Positions 12,233-22,946 of a stretch of DNA of 64,000 nucleotides are shown in pieces. Numbering within the stretch: the stretch's first letter is position 1; each line of letters begins with the position of its first letter. Source of the DNA: an uncultured Pelagibacteraceae bacterium (GTDB taxonomy: Bacteria > Pseudomonadota > Alphaproteobacteria > Pelagibacterales > Pelagibacteraceae); assembly GCA_902557385.1 (NCBI GenBank), contig CACDZF010000002.1, positions 88,736 to 152,735 on the forward strand, given 5' to 3'. The translations under genes and the position numbers were made by a program. Under the pieces are notes generated by a model, which had not been told where the DNA came from, did no database searches, and worked only from the letters and a program-made list of their open reading frames with translations.

Positions 12233-12630
12233 TGAGTGAAGGCTTTAAACTCGAAATAGTAAACCCAGAAAGTTCATTTTTATTAAAAGAAGGAGTTTCT
12301 GAGGTGGTAGTCCCTGCTTTTGAAGGCGATATGGGAATTTTAAAAGACCATATATCAATAATATCTTTTTTAAAGCCTGGACTAGTTAAAGTTTTTGAAG
12401 GCACCAATGAAGAAATTTTCTATGTTGATGATGGAATAGTAGAATTTAAAAATAATTGTTTATCAATATTAACAAGTAATATTTTTAACATTAAAAAAAT
12501 GGATAAAAACATTGTAAGAGATGCTTTGGCTAAAGCCGAGCAAGAAACTAAAAAGAATGATATTTCTGATCAAAACAAATACCTTATTGATCAGAAGATT
12601 GAAGTTTTAAAAAACCTAACTTTAAATTAG
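12232..12630 (+). CDS. atpC: ATP synthase F1 epsilon subunit
   Basis: This 132-residue central-stalk subunit couples F0 rotation to F1 and can inhibit hydrolysis. The N-terminal beta-sandwich is recognisable (FKLEIVNPESSFLLKEGVSEVVVPAFEGDMGILKDHISIISFLKPG), followed by a C-terminal helical segment. It overlaps the atpD stop by one base and ends tail-to-tail with rppH, the two coding regions overlapping by 4 bp. There is therefore no room for a separate terminator between them. Confidence 0.95.
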
Positions 12631-13112
12631 TTTAATACCTTTGATATTTCCTGTTTAAGACTTTTGTAAACGTTTAGCTTAAAATTTACTGCTATCTTTG
12701 TTAAATCTTTCAAATCAATCCATTTCCATTCTAGAAATTCAGGTTTTTTTGTACTTATATTTATCTCCGACTCATTTCCAATAAATCTCATAATAAACCA
12801 TTTTTGTATTTGTCCTTTAAATCTACCTTTCCAAATAATTCCTATCAATTCATCTGGTAGAATATAGGATAATTTTTTATCGATTTCATGAACTAGTTCT
12901 ACACTTACTATACTAGTTTCTTCTTTTAACTCCCTTAAGGCAGCATCATAATAATTTTCGTCTTTATCAACACCTCCCTGAGGCATTTGCCAAAAATTTT
13001 TAGGATTATCAATTCTTTTAGCTACAAATATTTTATTTTCATTATTTAATACTACAACCCCAACTCCATTTCTGTATGGAAGTTTTTCGAAGCTTTCCCT
13101 TTTTTTACTCAT
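12627..13112 (-). CDS. rppH: RNA pyrophosphohydrolase (NUDIX)
   Basis: This 161-residue NUDIX hydrolase converts 5'-triphosphate ends of mRNA or (di)nucleoside polyphosphates to monophosphates. The N-terminus (YRNGVGVVVLNNENKIFVAKR) and the NUDIX box GGVDKDENYYDAALRELKEET match the RppH/NudH family, as does the following SYILPDELIG segment. The start ATG lies inside the end of ctpA (8 bp overlap), indicating coupling to the upstream gene. RppH rather than a dinucleoside polyphosphatase is the usual name. Substrate cannot be decided from sequence alone. Confidence 0.88.
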   Translation of the reverse strand: MSKKRESFEKLPYRNGVGVVVLNNENKIFVAKRIDNPKNFWQMPQGGVDKDENYYDAALRELKEETSIVSVELVHEIDKKLSYILPDELIGIIWKGRFKGQIQKWFIMRFIGNESEINISTKKPEFLEWKWIDLKDLTKIAVNFKLNVYKSLKQEISKVLN

Positions 13113-14241
13113 TGAGAAGCTTCAATGCAAATTTGAGTTGATTATCACTTTCTGAGTTTATTTTGAAATCATCTGTTTCTTCACCTATTTCAATATCTGG
13201 CACCACACCTACTTCAGAAATAGATTTTCCTGATGGTAAGTAGTACTTTGATATAGTTAATCTAATTGCTCCTTTATTTTTTAAAGGAATAATTGATTGA
13301 ACAGATCCTTTCCCATAACTTTGCTCACCAAGGACTATAGCTCTTTTGTGGTCTTTTAAGGCACCAGCTACAATTTCTGATGCTGAAGCAGATCCGTAAT
13401 TAATTAAAACAATTAAAGTTTTTCCATCTATGATGTCACCCTTTCTAGCAAAAAATTTTTTATTTTCAGATTTATTTCTGCTCTTAGTTGAAACAATCTC
13501 ACCTTCATTTAAAAAAAAATCTGATATTTTTATCGCTTGTGAAAGTAAACCACCAGGGTTGTTTCTAAGATCTAAAATATAACTTTTTATATTTTTATTT
13601 TTTTTTATTACTTTAAGTTGATTTTTAATTTGGTCGCTACTATTTTCATTAAAAGCATTTAATCTTAAATAACCTACACTATTTTCTAAGATTTCTGACT
13701 TTACTGACTGAATTTTTATAATTTCTCTTGTTATGTTAAAAATTAATGCTTTCTTAACTCCTTTTCTTCTAACTGTTATTTCTATATCGCTTCCAACTTC
13801 TCCTCTCATTAAATCAACAGCCTCTGATAATGATTTTCCCTGAACTTGTTCATCATTAATTTTGACTATGTAATCACCAGCCTTTAAACCTGCTTTTGAA
13901 GCTGGAGTATTATCAATTGGTGAAATTACCTTAACCACGCCTGCTTCCATACCAACTTCAATTCCTAAACCTCCAAATTTTCCACTAGTTTCAGTTTGCA
14001 TATTTGATAACATTTCAGGTGACATGTAAGAGGAATATGGGTCTAGAGATTGTAATACACCATCAATAGCTGCATCCATAACTTCACTTTGATCTATTTC
14101 TTCCACATATTCATTATTTATTTTGTTTAACACTTCACTAAACAAATCAATCTTCTGATAGATTGTAGAATTATTTGCAGCAAAACTTTTATTAAAACAA
14201 AATAAAAATAAAATTATTAATATTTTAAAATATTTTTTCAT
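13105..14241 (-). CDS. ctpA: Carboxy-terminal processing protease (S41)
   Basis: This 378-residue periplasmic serine protease with a PDZ domain trims exported or cell-wall-associated proteins. An N-terminal signal peptide (MKKYFKILIILFLFCFNKSFAA) is followed by the S41 N-terminal helices, a PDZ domain at about residues 90-170, and the protease core. The nucleophilic serine is in NYGSASASEIV and the general-base lysine in GEQSYGKGSVQ. It overlaps the rsfS stop by 4 bp. rsfS-ctpA-rppH is a frequent alphaproteobacterial order. Confidence 0.93.
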   Translation of the reverse strand: MKKYFKILIILFLFCFNKSFAANNSTIYQKIDLFSEVLNKINNEYVEEIDQSEVMDAAIDGVLQSLDPYSSYMSPEMLSNMQTETSGKFGGLGIEVGMEAGVVKVISPIDNTPASKAGLKAGDYIVKINDEQVQGKSLSEAVDLMRGEVGSDIEITVRRKGVKKALIFNITREIIKIQSVKSEILENSVGYLRLNAFNENSSDQIKNQLKVIKKNKNIKSYILDLRNNPGGLLSQAIKISDFFLNEGEIVSTKSRNKSENKKFFARKGDIIDGKTLIVLINYGSASASEIVAGALKDHKRAIVLGEQSYGKGSVQSIIPLKNKGAIRLTISKYYLPSGKSISEVGVVPDIEIGEETDDFKINSESDNQLKFALKLLNE

Positions 14242-14588
14242 ATTATTATTTTTTCTTTTGGTATCAATTCAGACCACATTTCTTCTAATTCATAAAATTT
14301 TCTTTTTTCCGGGTTAAATATATGAACAATCAAATCTATTCCATCAATTAGTTTCCATTCACTACTATCCGATCCTTCAATTTTACAATTTTTAATTCCA
14401 CTATTTTTAAATTTTTGTAACACCTGTTCTGACAAAGCTTGAATATGTCTTGATGAGGTTCCACTTGCTATAATCATATAGTCTGCCATTGAACTTTTGC
14501 TAGCAAGATCAATGCTAACCACATCTAATGCTTTATTTCTGTCTAAGGTTTTTAAAATTATATCTTTTAGATCTGCTATTTTATCCAT
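14238..14588 (-). CDS. rsfS: Ribosomal silencing factor RsfS
   Basis: This 116-residue protein belongs to the RsfS/Iojap family. It binds L14 on the 50S subunit and blocks subunit joining under nutrient limitation. The family core is visible: DYMIIASGTSSRHIQALSEQV, GSDSSEWKLIDGIDLIVHIF and a C-terminal YELEEMWS. It sits between nadD and ctpA on the minus strand, its usual neighbourhood. Confidence 0.93.
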   Translation of the reverse strand: MDKIADLKDIILKTLDRNKALDVVSIDLASKSSMADYMIIASGTSSRHIQALSEQVLQKFKNSGIKNCKIEGSDSSEWKLIDGIDLIVHIFNPEKRKFYELEEMWSELIPKEKIII

Positions 14589-14605
14589 TAATTATTAAAA
14601 TCTTA

Positions 14606-15139
14606 TCAAATTTTTCTTAATTTAGAAGATGAAATATTAACTTTTTTAAAGTTAATAAATTTTAAACTTTTATGTCTAAGGTGTTTAAAAGCGATCGATT
14701 TTAAGGATTGAGCTTTAAAACCCTGTCTATCAAAAACTAAAATATTGCATTTTTGTGAAATTAATTTCCATTTATACCATTTGTGAAATTGAATAAGATT
14801 ATCCGCACCAATAATTAAAAATATTTTACAATTATTTTTTCTTATTATTAAATTTATTAAATTTATTGTTCTATTGGATTTAATTTTATCTTCAAAATAT
14901 TTAATTTTAATAAATTTATTAGGTTTTGTTATTTTTTTTGATAATTTAATTCTTGTATTCAAATTTAATCTACTTTTTTTTTTAAAAGGATTTCTTTTAG
15001 TAATAGCCCAAATTATGTGATCTAATTTAAATTTCTTTTTTGCTGTCGTGGATATTGCAATATGTCCTTCATGTGGAGGGTCAAAGCTACCACCTAATAA
15101 TCCAATATTTTTAATTATTTTTTTATTTTTTGTCTTCAA
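14606..15139 (-). CDS. nadD: Nicotinate-nucleotide adenylyltransferase
   Basis: This 177-residue nucleotidyltransferase forms deamido-NAD from nicotinate mononucleotide and ATP. The N-terminal GLLGGSFDPPHEGHI holds the HxGH-type nucleotide-binding motif. The C-terminal ISSSKLRKI is the ISSTxxR-type motif. The protein ends immediately after that motif, without the 15-30 residues that usually follow, so it is shorter than typical NadD. The start is TTG at 15139, preceded by AGGAAA. No ATG lies nearby upstream. It follows proA by two bases. Confidence 0.88.
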   Translation of the reverse strand: MKTKNKKIIKNIGLLGGSFDPPHEGHIAISTTAKKKFKLDHIIWAITKRNPFKKKSRLNLNTRIKLSKKITKPNKFIKIKYFEDKIKSNRTINLINLIIRKNNCKIFLIIGADNLIQFHKWYKWKLISQKCNILVFDRQGFKAQSLKSIAFKHLRHKSLKFINFKKVNISSSKLRKI

Positions 15140-15141
15140 TT

Positions 15142-16392
15142 TTATTTCCTGATATGACCTTTTCCATGAACTTCATATTTATATGAAACTAATTGATTTA
15201 ATCCAACAGGACCTCTTGGTGGTAAATTATTTGTTGAAATCCCAACTTCACCTCCAAATCCAAATTCTCCACCGTCAGCAAATTGAGTTGATGTATTATG
15301 CATAACTATCGAACTATTAATATTTTTAATAAATTTTTGAGCTGTTTTTTTATTTTTTGTAATTATTGATTCTGTATGGGATGTTCCATATTTATTTATA
15401 TGTTTTATTGCTTCCTCACAACTATTAACAGATTTAGCAGAAATTGTAGGAGCCAAATATTCTGTAGACCAATCCTTATCTTTTGCTGAATATATTTTTC
15501 CTTTGAAAAATTTTCTTATTAAATTATCTCCCAAAATTTTGCAATTGCTATCTTGTAAATTTTTTAAAACTATATTGCAAAATTTCTTAATAATTTTTTT
15601 ATGAAATAAAACTGTTTCTGTTGCACCACATATACTTGTATTTCTTAGCTTAGCATTATGAAGAACTTTGTTAGCCATTTTTAAATTTGCGTCTTTATCA
15701 ATATATGTGTGACAAATTCCTTCTAAATGACCAATTATTGGTAATTTAGATATCGTTTGTACTTTTTTGACTAAACTTTTACCACCTCTTGGTATAATCA
15801 CGTCTATCTCTTTAGTCATTTTAGCTAACAAGAAGTCTACTATTTTTCTATTTCTATCGTTTATAAATTGAACAAAGTCCGGGTTGACCTTATTCATTGT
15901 TAAGGCCTTTCTAAATAATGAAGATAAAATTTTATTAGTATTTATTGCTTCTGAACCTCCTCTCAAAATTACCGCATTTCCTGACTTAAAACATAAGCTT
16001 GATATATCTGAGGTAACATTTGGTCTACTTTCATAAATAACAGCAATTACACCAATAGGTGTTGAAACTTTTTTAATATTTAATCCATTAGGTCTTTTCC
16101 AATTATCCAAAATTTTATCTACAGGATCTCTTAATTTAATAATGTCTTTAACTGATTTTTTTATAGACTCTAATTTTTTTGAAGTTAACATTAATCTATC
16201 AATCAAATTTGTTTTAAGTTTTTTCTTTTTAGCAAACTTAATATCTTTTTTATTTTGTTGTAGAATTTTTTTTTCGTTTTTTTTTAAAAGGACTAAAAAT
16301 TTTTTTAGGACCTTATTTTTTGTTGTACTATCAACTTTATTTTCAATTGCCTTCCTAGCATTTTTGCCGATCATCTTTACATATTTGCTCAT
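15142..16392 (-). CDS. proA: Glutamate-5-semialdehyde dehydrogenase (gamma-glutamyl phosphate reductase)
   Basis: This 416-residue enzyme performs the second step of proline synthesis, the NADPH-dependent reduction of glutamyl-5-phosphate. Seen are the ALDH-like PIGVIAVIYESRPNVT block, the catalytic cysteine region LRNTSICGATETVL, and the C-terminal FADGGEFGFGGEVGISTNNLPPRGPVG signature. It lies one base downstream of the proB stop, so ProB and ProA are made together. Lysine-rich N-terminal helices reflect the A/T-rich genome. Confidence 0.96.
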   Translation of the reverse strand: MSKYVKMIGKNARKAIENKVDSTTKNKVLKKFLVLLKKNEKKILQQNKKDIKFAKKKKLKTNLIDRLMLTSKKLESIKKSVKDIIKLRDPVDKILDNWKRPNGLNIKKVSTPIGVIAVIYESRPNVTSDISSLCFKSGNAVILRGGSEAINTNKILSSLFRKALTMNKVNPDFVQFINDRNRKIVDFLLAKMTKEIDVIIPRGGKSLVKKVQTISKLPIIGHLEGICHTYIDKDANLKMANKVLHNAKLRNTSICGATETVLFHKKIIKKFCNIVLKNLQDSNCKILGDNLIRKFFKGKIYSAKDKDWSTEYLAPTISAKSVNSCEEAIKHINKYGTSHTESIITKNKKTAQKFIKNINSSIVMHNTSTQFADGGEFGFGGEVGISTNNLPPRGPVGLNQLVSYKYEVHGKGHIRK

Positions 16393-16393
16393 T

Positions 16394-18500
<2,107 letters not shown>

Positions 18501-18504
18501 CTAA

Positions 18505-18759
18505 TTAATTGGGTTTTACTGAAACAAAGGTTCTGTCTGATTTTGTTTTTTTAAATTCAACTTTACCTTTAACTAGTGAAAATATTGAATGATCTTTGCC
18601 CATTTTAACGTGTTCCCCAGGAAAAATTTTTGTACCTCTTTGTCTAACAATAATATTTCCAGGTATAACATATTGACCACCATATTTTTTTACACCAAGT
18701 CTTCGTCCTGCACTATCACGTCCGTTTCTTGATGATCCACCTGCTTTTTTTGTTGCCAT
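18505..18759 (-). CDS. rpmA: 50S ribosomal protein L27
   Basis: This 84-residue L27 is part of the peptidyl-transferase region of the large subunit. The N-terminus [22 protein letters not shown] and the block [19 protein letters not shown] are diagnostic. It lies 11 bp after rplU and 31 bp before obgE, all on the minus strand, and probably shares the rplU promoter. Confidence 0.97.
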   Translation of the reverse strand: MATKKAGGSSRNGRDSAGRRLGVKKYGGQYVIPGNIIVRQRGTKIFPGEHVKMGKDHSIFSLVKGKVEFKKTKSDRTFVSVKPN

Positions 18760-18770
18760 AGCTTACCTTA

Positions 18771-19178
18771 TTACTTTTTTTCCTGAGTTTCTTTTTTTAC
18801 TTCTTTTTTATTCTTAACTGGTTTATTTATTTTTTCTGCTTCTGATAATAATTTACCATCTTTTGAAAATATTTTGTTAATTCTTATTAAAGAATACTGT
18901 TGTCTATGACCATTTTTTCTTCTTGAATTTTTTCTTCGTCTTTTTTTAAAAATCAAAACAGTTCTATTTTTTGAATTTTTTATTAAATTTGCTTCAACTT
19001 TAGCACCTTTAATTATAGGTGTACCAATTTCAATATTAGTATCATCTCCGTAGGCCAAAACTTCTTTGAAATCTACTAATGTTTCGGGCTTAGATTCTTG
19101 TAATTTTTCTACCTTAAGAATTTCCCCAGCTCTAACTTTGTACTGTTTACCACCCGTTTGTATTACTGCGTAAGACAT
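18771..19178 (-). CDS. rplU: 50S ribosomal protein L21
   Basis: This 135-residue L21 binds 23S rRNA. The N-terminus YAVIQTGGKQYKVRAGEILKVEKL and the RNA-binding stretch KKRRRKNSRRKNGHRQQYSLIRI are family hallmarks. A Lys/Glu-rich C-terminal tail of about 30 residues extends beyond the roughly 103-residue core, as seen in other alphaproteobacteria. It is first in the rplU-rpmA-obgE-proB-proA run. Confidence 0.96.
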   Translation of the reverse strand: MSYAVIQTGGKQYKVRAGEILKVEKLQESKPETLVDFKEVLAYGDDTNIEIGTPIIKGAKVEANLIKNSKNRTVLIFKKRRRKNSRRKNGHRQQYSLIRINKIFSKDGKLLSEAEKINKPVKNKKEVKKETQEKK

Positions 19179-19204
19179 TGTTAATCAAAATTTTTATATT
19201 CTGC

Positions 19205-19232
19205 AATATAGTTCGAGACTTCTTATAGTCAA
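19205..19232 (-). promoter_or_regulatory. Candidate sigma-70 promoter of rplU-rpmA-obgE
   Basis: Upstream of rplU, read on the minus strand, TTGACT (19227-19232) and TATATT (19205-19210) are separated by 16 bases, ending about 27 bases before the start codon. Spacing and both boxes fit a housekeeping promoter. It resembles the rpmB promoter at 31750-31778, which also has a CTTGAC-type -35 box. Confidence 0.5.
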
Positions 19233-19242
19233 GTTTAATAAG

Positions 19243-19962
19243 CTAAAAATTGTCCTTTAAATCTCTTAATTTTGAAAAGTTTTCCAAATTTTTTGATCTT
19301 AAAAAAATATTACATTCAATTTCATCTTTTATTGTTGATGGCAAAGTTGGTAAATTTTTGTTTAATTTTTCTTTAATTATATTAATTTTCTTTTTAAGAT
19401 TTTGATTATCTGGATCATATTTCAAGCAAAAATCAGAATTTTTTAAAGTATATTCATGTCCACAATATATATTTGTATCAAGGGGCAGATCTTTAAAAAA
19501 ATTTAATGAATTGAACATTTGTGAGTAAGTACCTTCAAAAATTCTCCCACAACCTAAGGAAAAAAGAGTGTCACCAGAAAAAATAATTTTTTCATTAAAA
19601 AAATAGAAACAAATATGGCCACGTGTGTGACCTGGAATATGAAAAATTTTTGCTTCAAATTTTTTTTCTTTCCAAATCTGTTTATCTTTTACCGTAATAT
19701 CTATTTCTGGAATTCGATTTTTATCATCAATATATCCAACTACTTTTGCCCCGTATCTTTCTTTTAACTTTTTATTACCTCCTACATGGTCATAATGGTG
19801 ATGTGTATTTAATATAAAATCTAATTTAATATTATTTTTATCTAATATTTCAGCTACAGGAGTTGCTTCACTTGGATCAATTACACAAGATGTATTATTT
19901 ATATCATCTATCAGCAAGTAGGAATAATTATCTTTAAGACATGGTATTATTTTAATTTTCAT
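19243..19962 (-). CDS. gloB: Hydroxyacylglutathione hydrolase (glyoxalase II)
   Basis: This 239-residue metallo-beta-lactamase-fold enzyme hydrolyses S-D-lactoylglutathione in methylglyoxal detoxification. The metal-binding THHHYDHVGG motif is near residue 55, followed by HIPGHTRGHICFY, FSGDTLFSLGCGR and CGHEYTLKN, all in the order expected for GloB. It overlaps the metW stop by 11 bp, so it is at the end of the metX-metW-gloB unit and may be read under the same SAM-II control. Confidence 0.93.
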   Translation of the reverse strand: MKIKIIPCLKDNYSYLLIDDINNTSCVIDPSEATPVAEILDKNNIKLDFILNTHHHYDHVGGNKKLKERYGAKVVGYIDDKNRIPEIDITVKDKQIWKEKKFEAKIFHIPGHTRGHICFYFFNEKIIFSGDTLFSLGCGRIFEGTYSQMFNSLNFFKDLPLDTNIYCGHEYTLKNSDFCLKYDPDNQNLKKKINIIKEKLNKNLPTLPSTIKDEIECNIFLRSKNLENFSKLRDLKDNF

Positions 19963-20560
19963 ATTTTTTTTCTATAAGAAAAATTCCCAGTTCAGAGGAA
20001 AAATTTTTTAAATTTAAATTAAAATTGCTAATTTCAGAAGTTTTTTTTTCATGTAGTGCTATTGATTTATATAATTTAATTTTTTTTTTTGAGCAAAAAT
20101 TAAAAAAATCTTTAAGAGTACACATGTGTAGGTTTGGGGTATTGTACCATTCATCTGGAAGATTCTTGGTTACAGGCATCGTTCCTTTAACTAATAAATC
20201 TAATCTTACTTTCCAAAACCCAAAATTTGGAATTGTAACTATTGCTTTATCTGCAACATTTAAAAGGTCATCAATAACCCTTTCCGGGTTATAGAAAGCT
20301 TGTAATGTTTGACTTAAAATTGCATAGTTAAAAGATGAATCAGGAAATTGTTTTAAATCTTTTTCTGCGTTTCCTTCAATTACAGTTAAACCTTTTGATA
20401 TACATATTTGAACCTTATCTTTAGAAATTTCTAAGCCTCTCGTATCAACATTTTTTTTATCTTTTAAATATTTCATTAAAGTTCCATCACCACACCCAAC
20501 ATCAAGAACTCTCGTATTATTTTCGATTAAATCAGAAATTATTTGAAATTCCTTTTTCAT
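19952..20560 (-). CDS. metW: Methionine biosynthesis protein MetW
   Basis: This 202-residue SAM-dependent-methyltransferase-fold protein shows the motif I block VLDVGCGDGTLMKYLK, YAILSQTLQAFYNPERVIDDLL and TIPNFGFWKVRLDLL, which are typical of MetW. MetW is almost always next to metX and is thought to support homoserine O-acyltransferase activity. The gap to metX is six bases, so the two are co-expressed. The biochemical role of MetW is still not firmly settled. Confidence 0.92.
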   Translation of the reverse strand: MKKEFQIISDLIENNTRVLDVGCGDGTLMKYLKDKKNVDTRGLEISKDKVQICISKGLTVIEGNAEKDLKQFPDSSFNYAILSQTLQAFYNPERVIDDLLNVADKAIVTIPNFGFWKVRLDLLVKGTMPVTKNLPDEWYNTPNLHMCTLKDFFNFCSKKKIKLYKSIALHEKKTSEISNFNLNLKNFSSELGIFLIEKKYEN

Positions 20561-20566
20561 AATTAT

Positions 20567-21676
20567 TTAATAATTCGCCTCCAAAAAATTTTTTACTGTT
20601 TTTAAAAACTCAGGCATATCTAGCAGAAATGAATCGTGACCTTTATCACTTGTAATTTCAATGAAACCAACTTCAGCACCTGAAGCGTTTAAAGCTATTA
20701 CTATTTCTTTATTCTCAGCCGTTGGGTATAACCAATCAGAGGTGAAAGAAATTACAAAAAATTTTGTCTTAGTTTTTTCAAATGCTTTAGATAAATTTCC
20801 GTTATACTGCTTTGTAAGATCAAAGTAGTCCATAGCTCTTGTTATATATAAGTAACTATTTGCATCAAATCTGTCTACAAATATAGATCCTTGATACCTT
20901 AAATAGCTTTCAATTTGAAAGTCAGCATCAAAACTGAAATTTAAATCATCTTTTTCTTGAAGCTTTCTTCCAAATTTTTCCTGCAATCCTTTTTTAGAAA
21001 GGTATGTTATGTGTGCTGCCATTCGAGCAACTGCCAAGCCTTTGTCTGGAGAAGAGTTTAAATATGAATAATTTCCATTTTTCCAGTTTGCATCAGCCAT
21101 TATTGACTGTCTTCCAAGTTCATTGAAAGCAATATTTTGAGCTGAGTGACTAGCTGTACATGCTATAGGAAGCGCTGTTTTTGTCTTATCTGGAAAATTT
21201 GCTACAAACTGCAGTACTTGCATTCCGCCCATTGAACCTCCAGTCACGCTATAAAGTTTATCAATTTTAAAAAATTCTAATAAATTATATTGAGCATTAA
21301 CCATATCATTTATAGTTATGACTGGAAAATCTGTTCCATATTCTTTATTTGTTTTTGGATTTATATTACCTGGACCAAATGACCCCATGCATCCACCTAT
21401 TACATTTGAACAAATTACAAAAAATTTATTTGTATCAATTGCTTTTGAAGGCCCTACTGTATGCGACCACCATCCAGGCTTTTTAGTTATAGGATTTGTA
21501 TCAGATGCAAATTGATCTCCAGTTAAAGCATGAAATACTAAAATAGCATTGTCTTTTTTATCATTTAAGGTCCCATAGGTTTCATAGGCCAAAGGATAAT
21601 CAATTATAGTTTCACCACAATCTAATTTAAGTGGTTTTTTTATAATTATTTTTTTTATATTTTTTTTAGCATTCAT
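20567..21676 (-). CDS. metX: Homoserine O-acyltransferase MetX
   Basis: This 369-residue alpha/beta hydrolase acylates homoserine as the first committed step to methionine. The nucleophile serine is in TGGSMGGMQ, the aspartate in SDWLYP and the histidine in SDKGHDSFLL. ALTGDQFASD and GGCMGSFGPGNI are also characteristic. Whether acetyl-CoA or succinyl-CoA is used cannot be decided with certainty, and MetW-associated homologues vary. No Shine-Dalgarno sequence precedes ATG 21676. The leader carries a SAM-II riboswitch. Confidence 0.93.
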   Translation of the reverse strand: MNAKKNIKKIIIKKPLKLDCGETIIDYPLAYETYGTLNDKKDNAILVFHALTGDQFASDTNPITKKPGWWSHTVGPSKAIDTNKFFVICSNVIGGCMGSFGPGNINPKTNKEYGTDFPVITINDMVNAQYNLLEFFKIDKLYSVTGGSMGGMQVLQFVANFPDKTKTALPIACTASHSAQNIAFNELGRQSIMADANWKNGNYSYLNSSPDKGLAVARMAAHITYLSKKGLQEKFGRKLQEKDDLNFSFDADFQIESYLRYQGSIFVDRFDANSYLYITRAMDYFDLTKQYNGNLSKAFEKTKTKFFVISFTSDWLYPTAENKEIVIALNASGAEVGFIEITSDKGHDSFLLDMPEFLKTVKNFLEANY

Positions 21677-21710
21677 ACGTATGCACAGTTTAATGAATTG
21701 TGAGAAAAAA

Positions 21711-21762
21711 ACTTATTTAGCGGTTTTTTTTAAGCGCTCGCAATTCAGATAAATCAGCGCAC
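21711..21762 (-). ncRNA. SAM-II riboswitch upstream of metX
   Basis: On the minus strand the leader contains GCGCT-GATTTA...ATTGCG-AGCGC, a five-pair P1 stem (21756-21760 with 21734-21738) closing the conserved loop that starts GATTTA. Downstream GCTAAAT (21715-21721) holds TAAAT complementary to the loop ATTTA, the pseudoknot strand. This matches the SAM-II (metA-type) aptamer as I remember it, including GCTAAA near the 3' end. A U7 tract (21705-21711) follows at once, about 30 nt before metX. SAM binding would reduce metX-metW expression. Confidence 0.85.
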
Positions 21763-21767
21763 ATATT

Positions 21768-21796
21768 TTTTTACAAGATCAGTTTCAATATGTCAA
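21768..21796 (-). promoter_or_regulatory. Candidate promoter of metX-metW-gloB
   Basis: Minus-strand TTGACA (21791-21796) is followed after 17 bases by TAAAAA (21768-21773). A start about seven bases downstream would fall at the first base of the SAM-II P1 stem, so promoter and aptamer positions agree with each other. The -10 box is only a partial match. Confidence 0.5.
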
Positions 21797-21868
21797 TTTT
21801 TTCGTAAAAAAGAGCAATTATCTATAGTTCTTGATTAATTTATTTATAAGGATAACTATATAAAAAAA

Positions 21869-22945
21869 ATGTCACTGCTAAAATTTAAAAAATTAAGGAT
21901 AGAAACCTACAAGCCAGGGAAATCAAAACTGTCACGGTTGAAGAATATAGTAAAATTATCTGCAAACGAGTCCGCTTTGGGAGTCAGTCCAAAGGTGAAA
22001 AAAGAGATTAATAGAAAAATCAATATTTCAAAATATCCAGACAGTAAGTCAAAAAGTTTAAGAAAAAATATATCAAATAAATTTAAATGTAGATTTGAAA
22101 AGATAATTTGTGGAGCTGGATCTGATGAGATTATACAAATGGTTTGTACATTATTTTTGAAATCAAAAGATGAAGTAATTGTTCCTCAATTTAGTTTTTT
22201 AATGTATAGAATATACGCAAAAATCGCAGGTGCGAATGTTATATACTCTAAGGAAAATAACTTTCAGATCTCTGTGACTGAAATTTTGAAAAAGGTCTCA
22301 AAAAAAACTAAAATAGTTTTTTTAGCTAATCCAAATAATCCGACCGGCACGTACCTGGAAAAAAAAGAATTGATTAAACTAAGAAAAAAACTTAGGAGCA
22401 ATATACTACTTGTAATTGATGATGCATATGTAGAGTATATTAGGCAAAAAAATTACCAGTCCGGTCTGCAATTATTTAAAAATAAAAATAATGTTTTAAT
22501 ACTAAGAACTTTTTCAAAAATCTATGGCCTAGCCTCATTAAGAATTGGTTGGGGATATGGCCCAAAAAATATTATTGATGCAATGTATGCGATTAAGCCA
22601 CCATTCAATGTTAACTCCGCAGCACAAATAGCTGCTATTACCGCATTAAAGGATAAAAATTTTATTAAGAAATCTATTAAACATAATTTTTTCTGGGCAA
22701 ATAAATTAAAAAAAATATTTGAAAATTATGGGGTTCAATCAAATGAAATTAATACTAACTTTTTGTTATTGAATTTTAATAAATGTAAATACTCTGCAAA
22801 TTATATTCAAAAAAAATTAGAAAATAAAGGAATTATTTTAAGAGGCATGAATTCTTATAAAATTAAAAATGCTTTAAGGTTAACAATTGGTAATGTTGCT
22901 GATAATAATAAATTAATAAAAATTCTTAAAAAAATATTTAAATAA
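21869..22945 (+). CDS. hisC: Histidinol-phosphate / aromatic aminotransferase
   Basis: This 358-residue fold-type I PLP aminotransferase has LSANESALGVSPKV at the substrate-binding N-terminus, CGAGSDEIIQ, the LANPNNPTGTYL motif, and the PLP-lysine motif RTFSKIYGLASLRIGWGYG (about residue 215). It belongs to the HisC family. Because its stop is one base from tyrA, it may act on both histidinol phosphate and aromatic 2-oxo acids, which is inference. It is divergent from metX across a 192-bp gap that also holds the metX promoter and riboswitch. Confidence 0.88.
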   Translation: MSLLKFKKLRIETYKPGKSKLSRLKNIVKLSANESALGVSPKVKKEINRKINISKYPDSKSKSLRKNISNKFKCRFEKIICGAGSDEIIQMVCTLFLKSKDEVIVPQFSFLMYRIYAKIAGANVIYSKENNFQISVTEILKKVSKKTKIVFLANPNNPTGTYLEKKELIKLRKKLRSNILLVIDDAYVEYIRQKNYQSGLQLFKNKNNVLILRTFSKIYGLASLRIGWGYGPKNIIDAMYAIKPPFNVNSAAQIAAITALKDKNFIKKSIKHNFFWANKLKKIFENYGVQSNEINTNFLLLNFNKCKYSANYIQKKLENKGIILRGMNSYKIKNALRLTIGNVADNNKLIKILKKIFK

Positions 22946-22946
22946 A

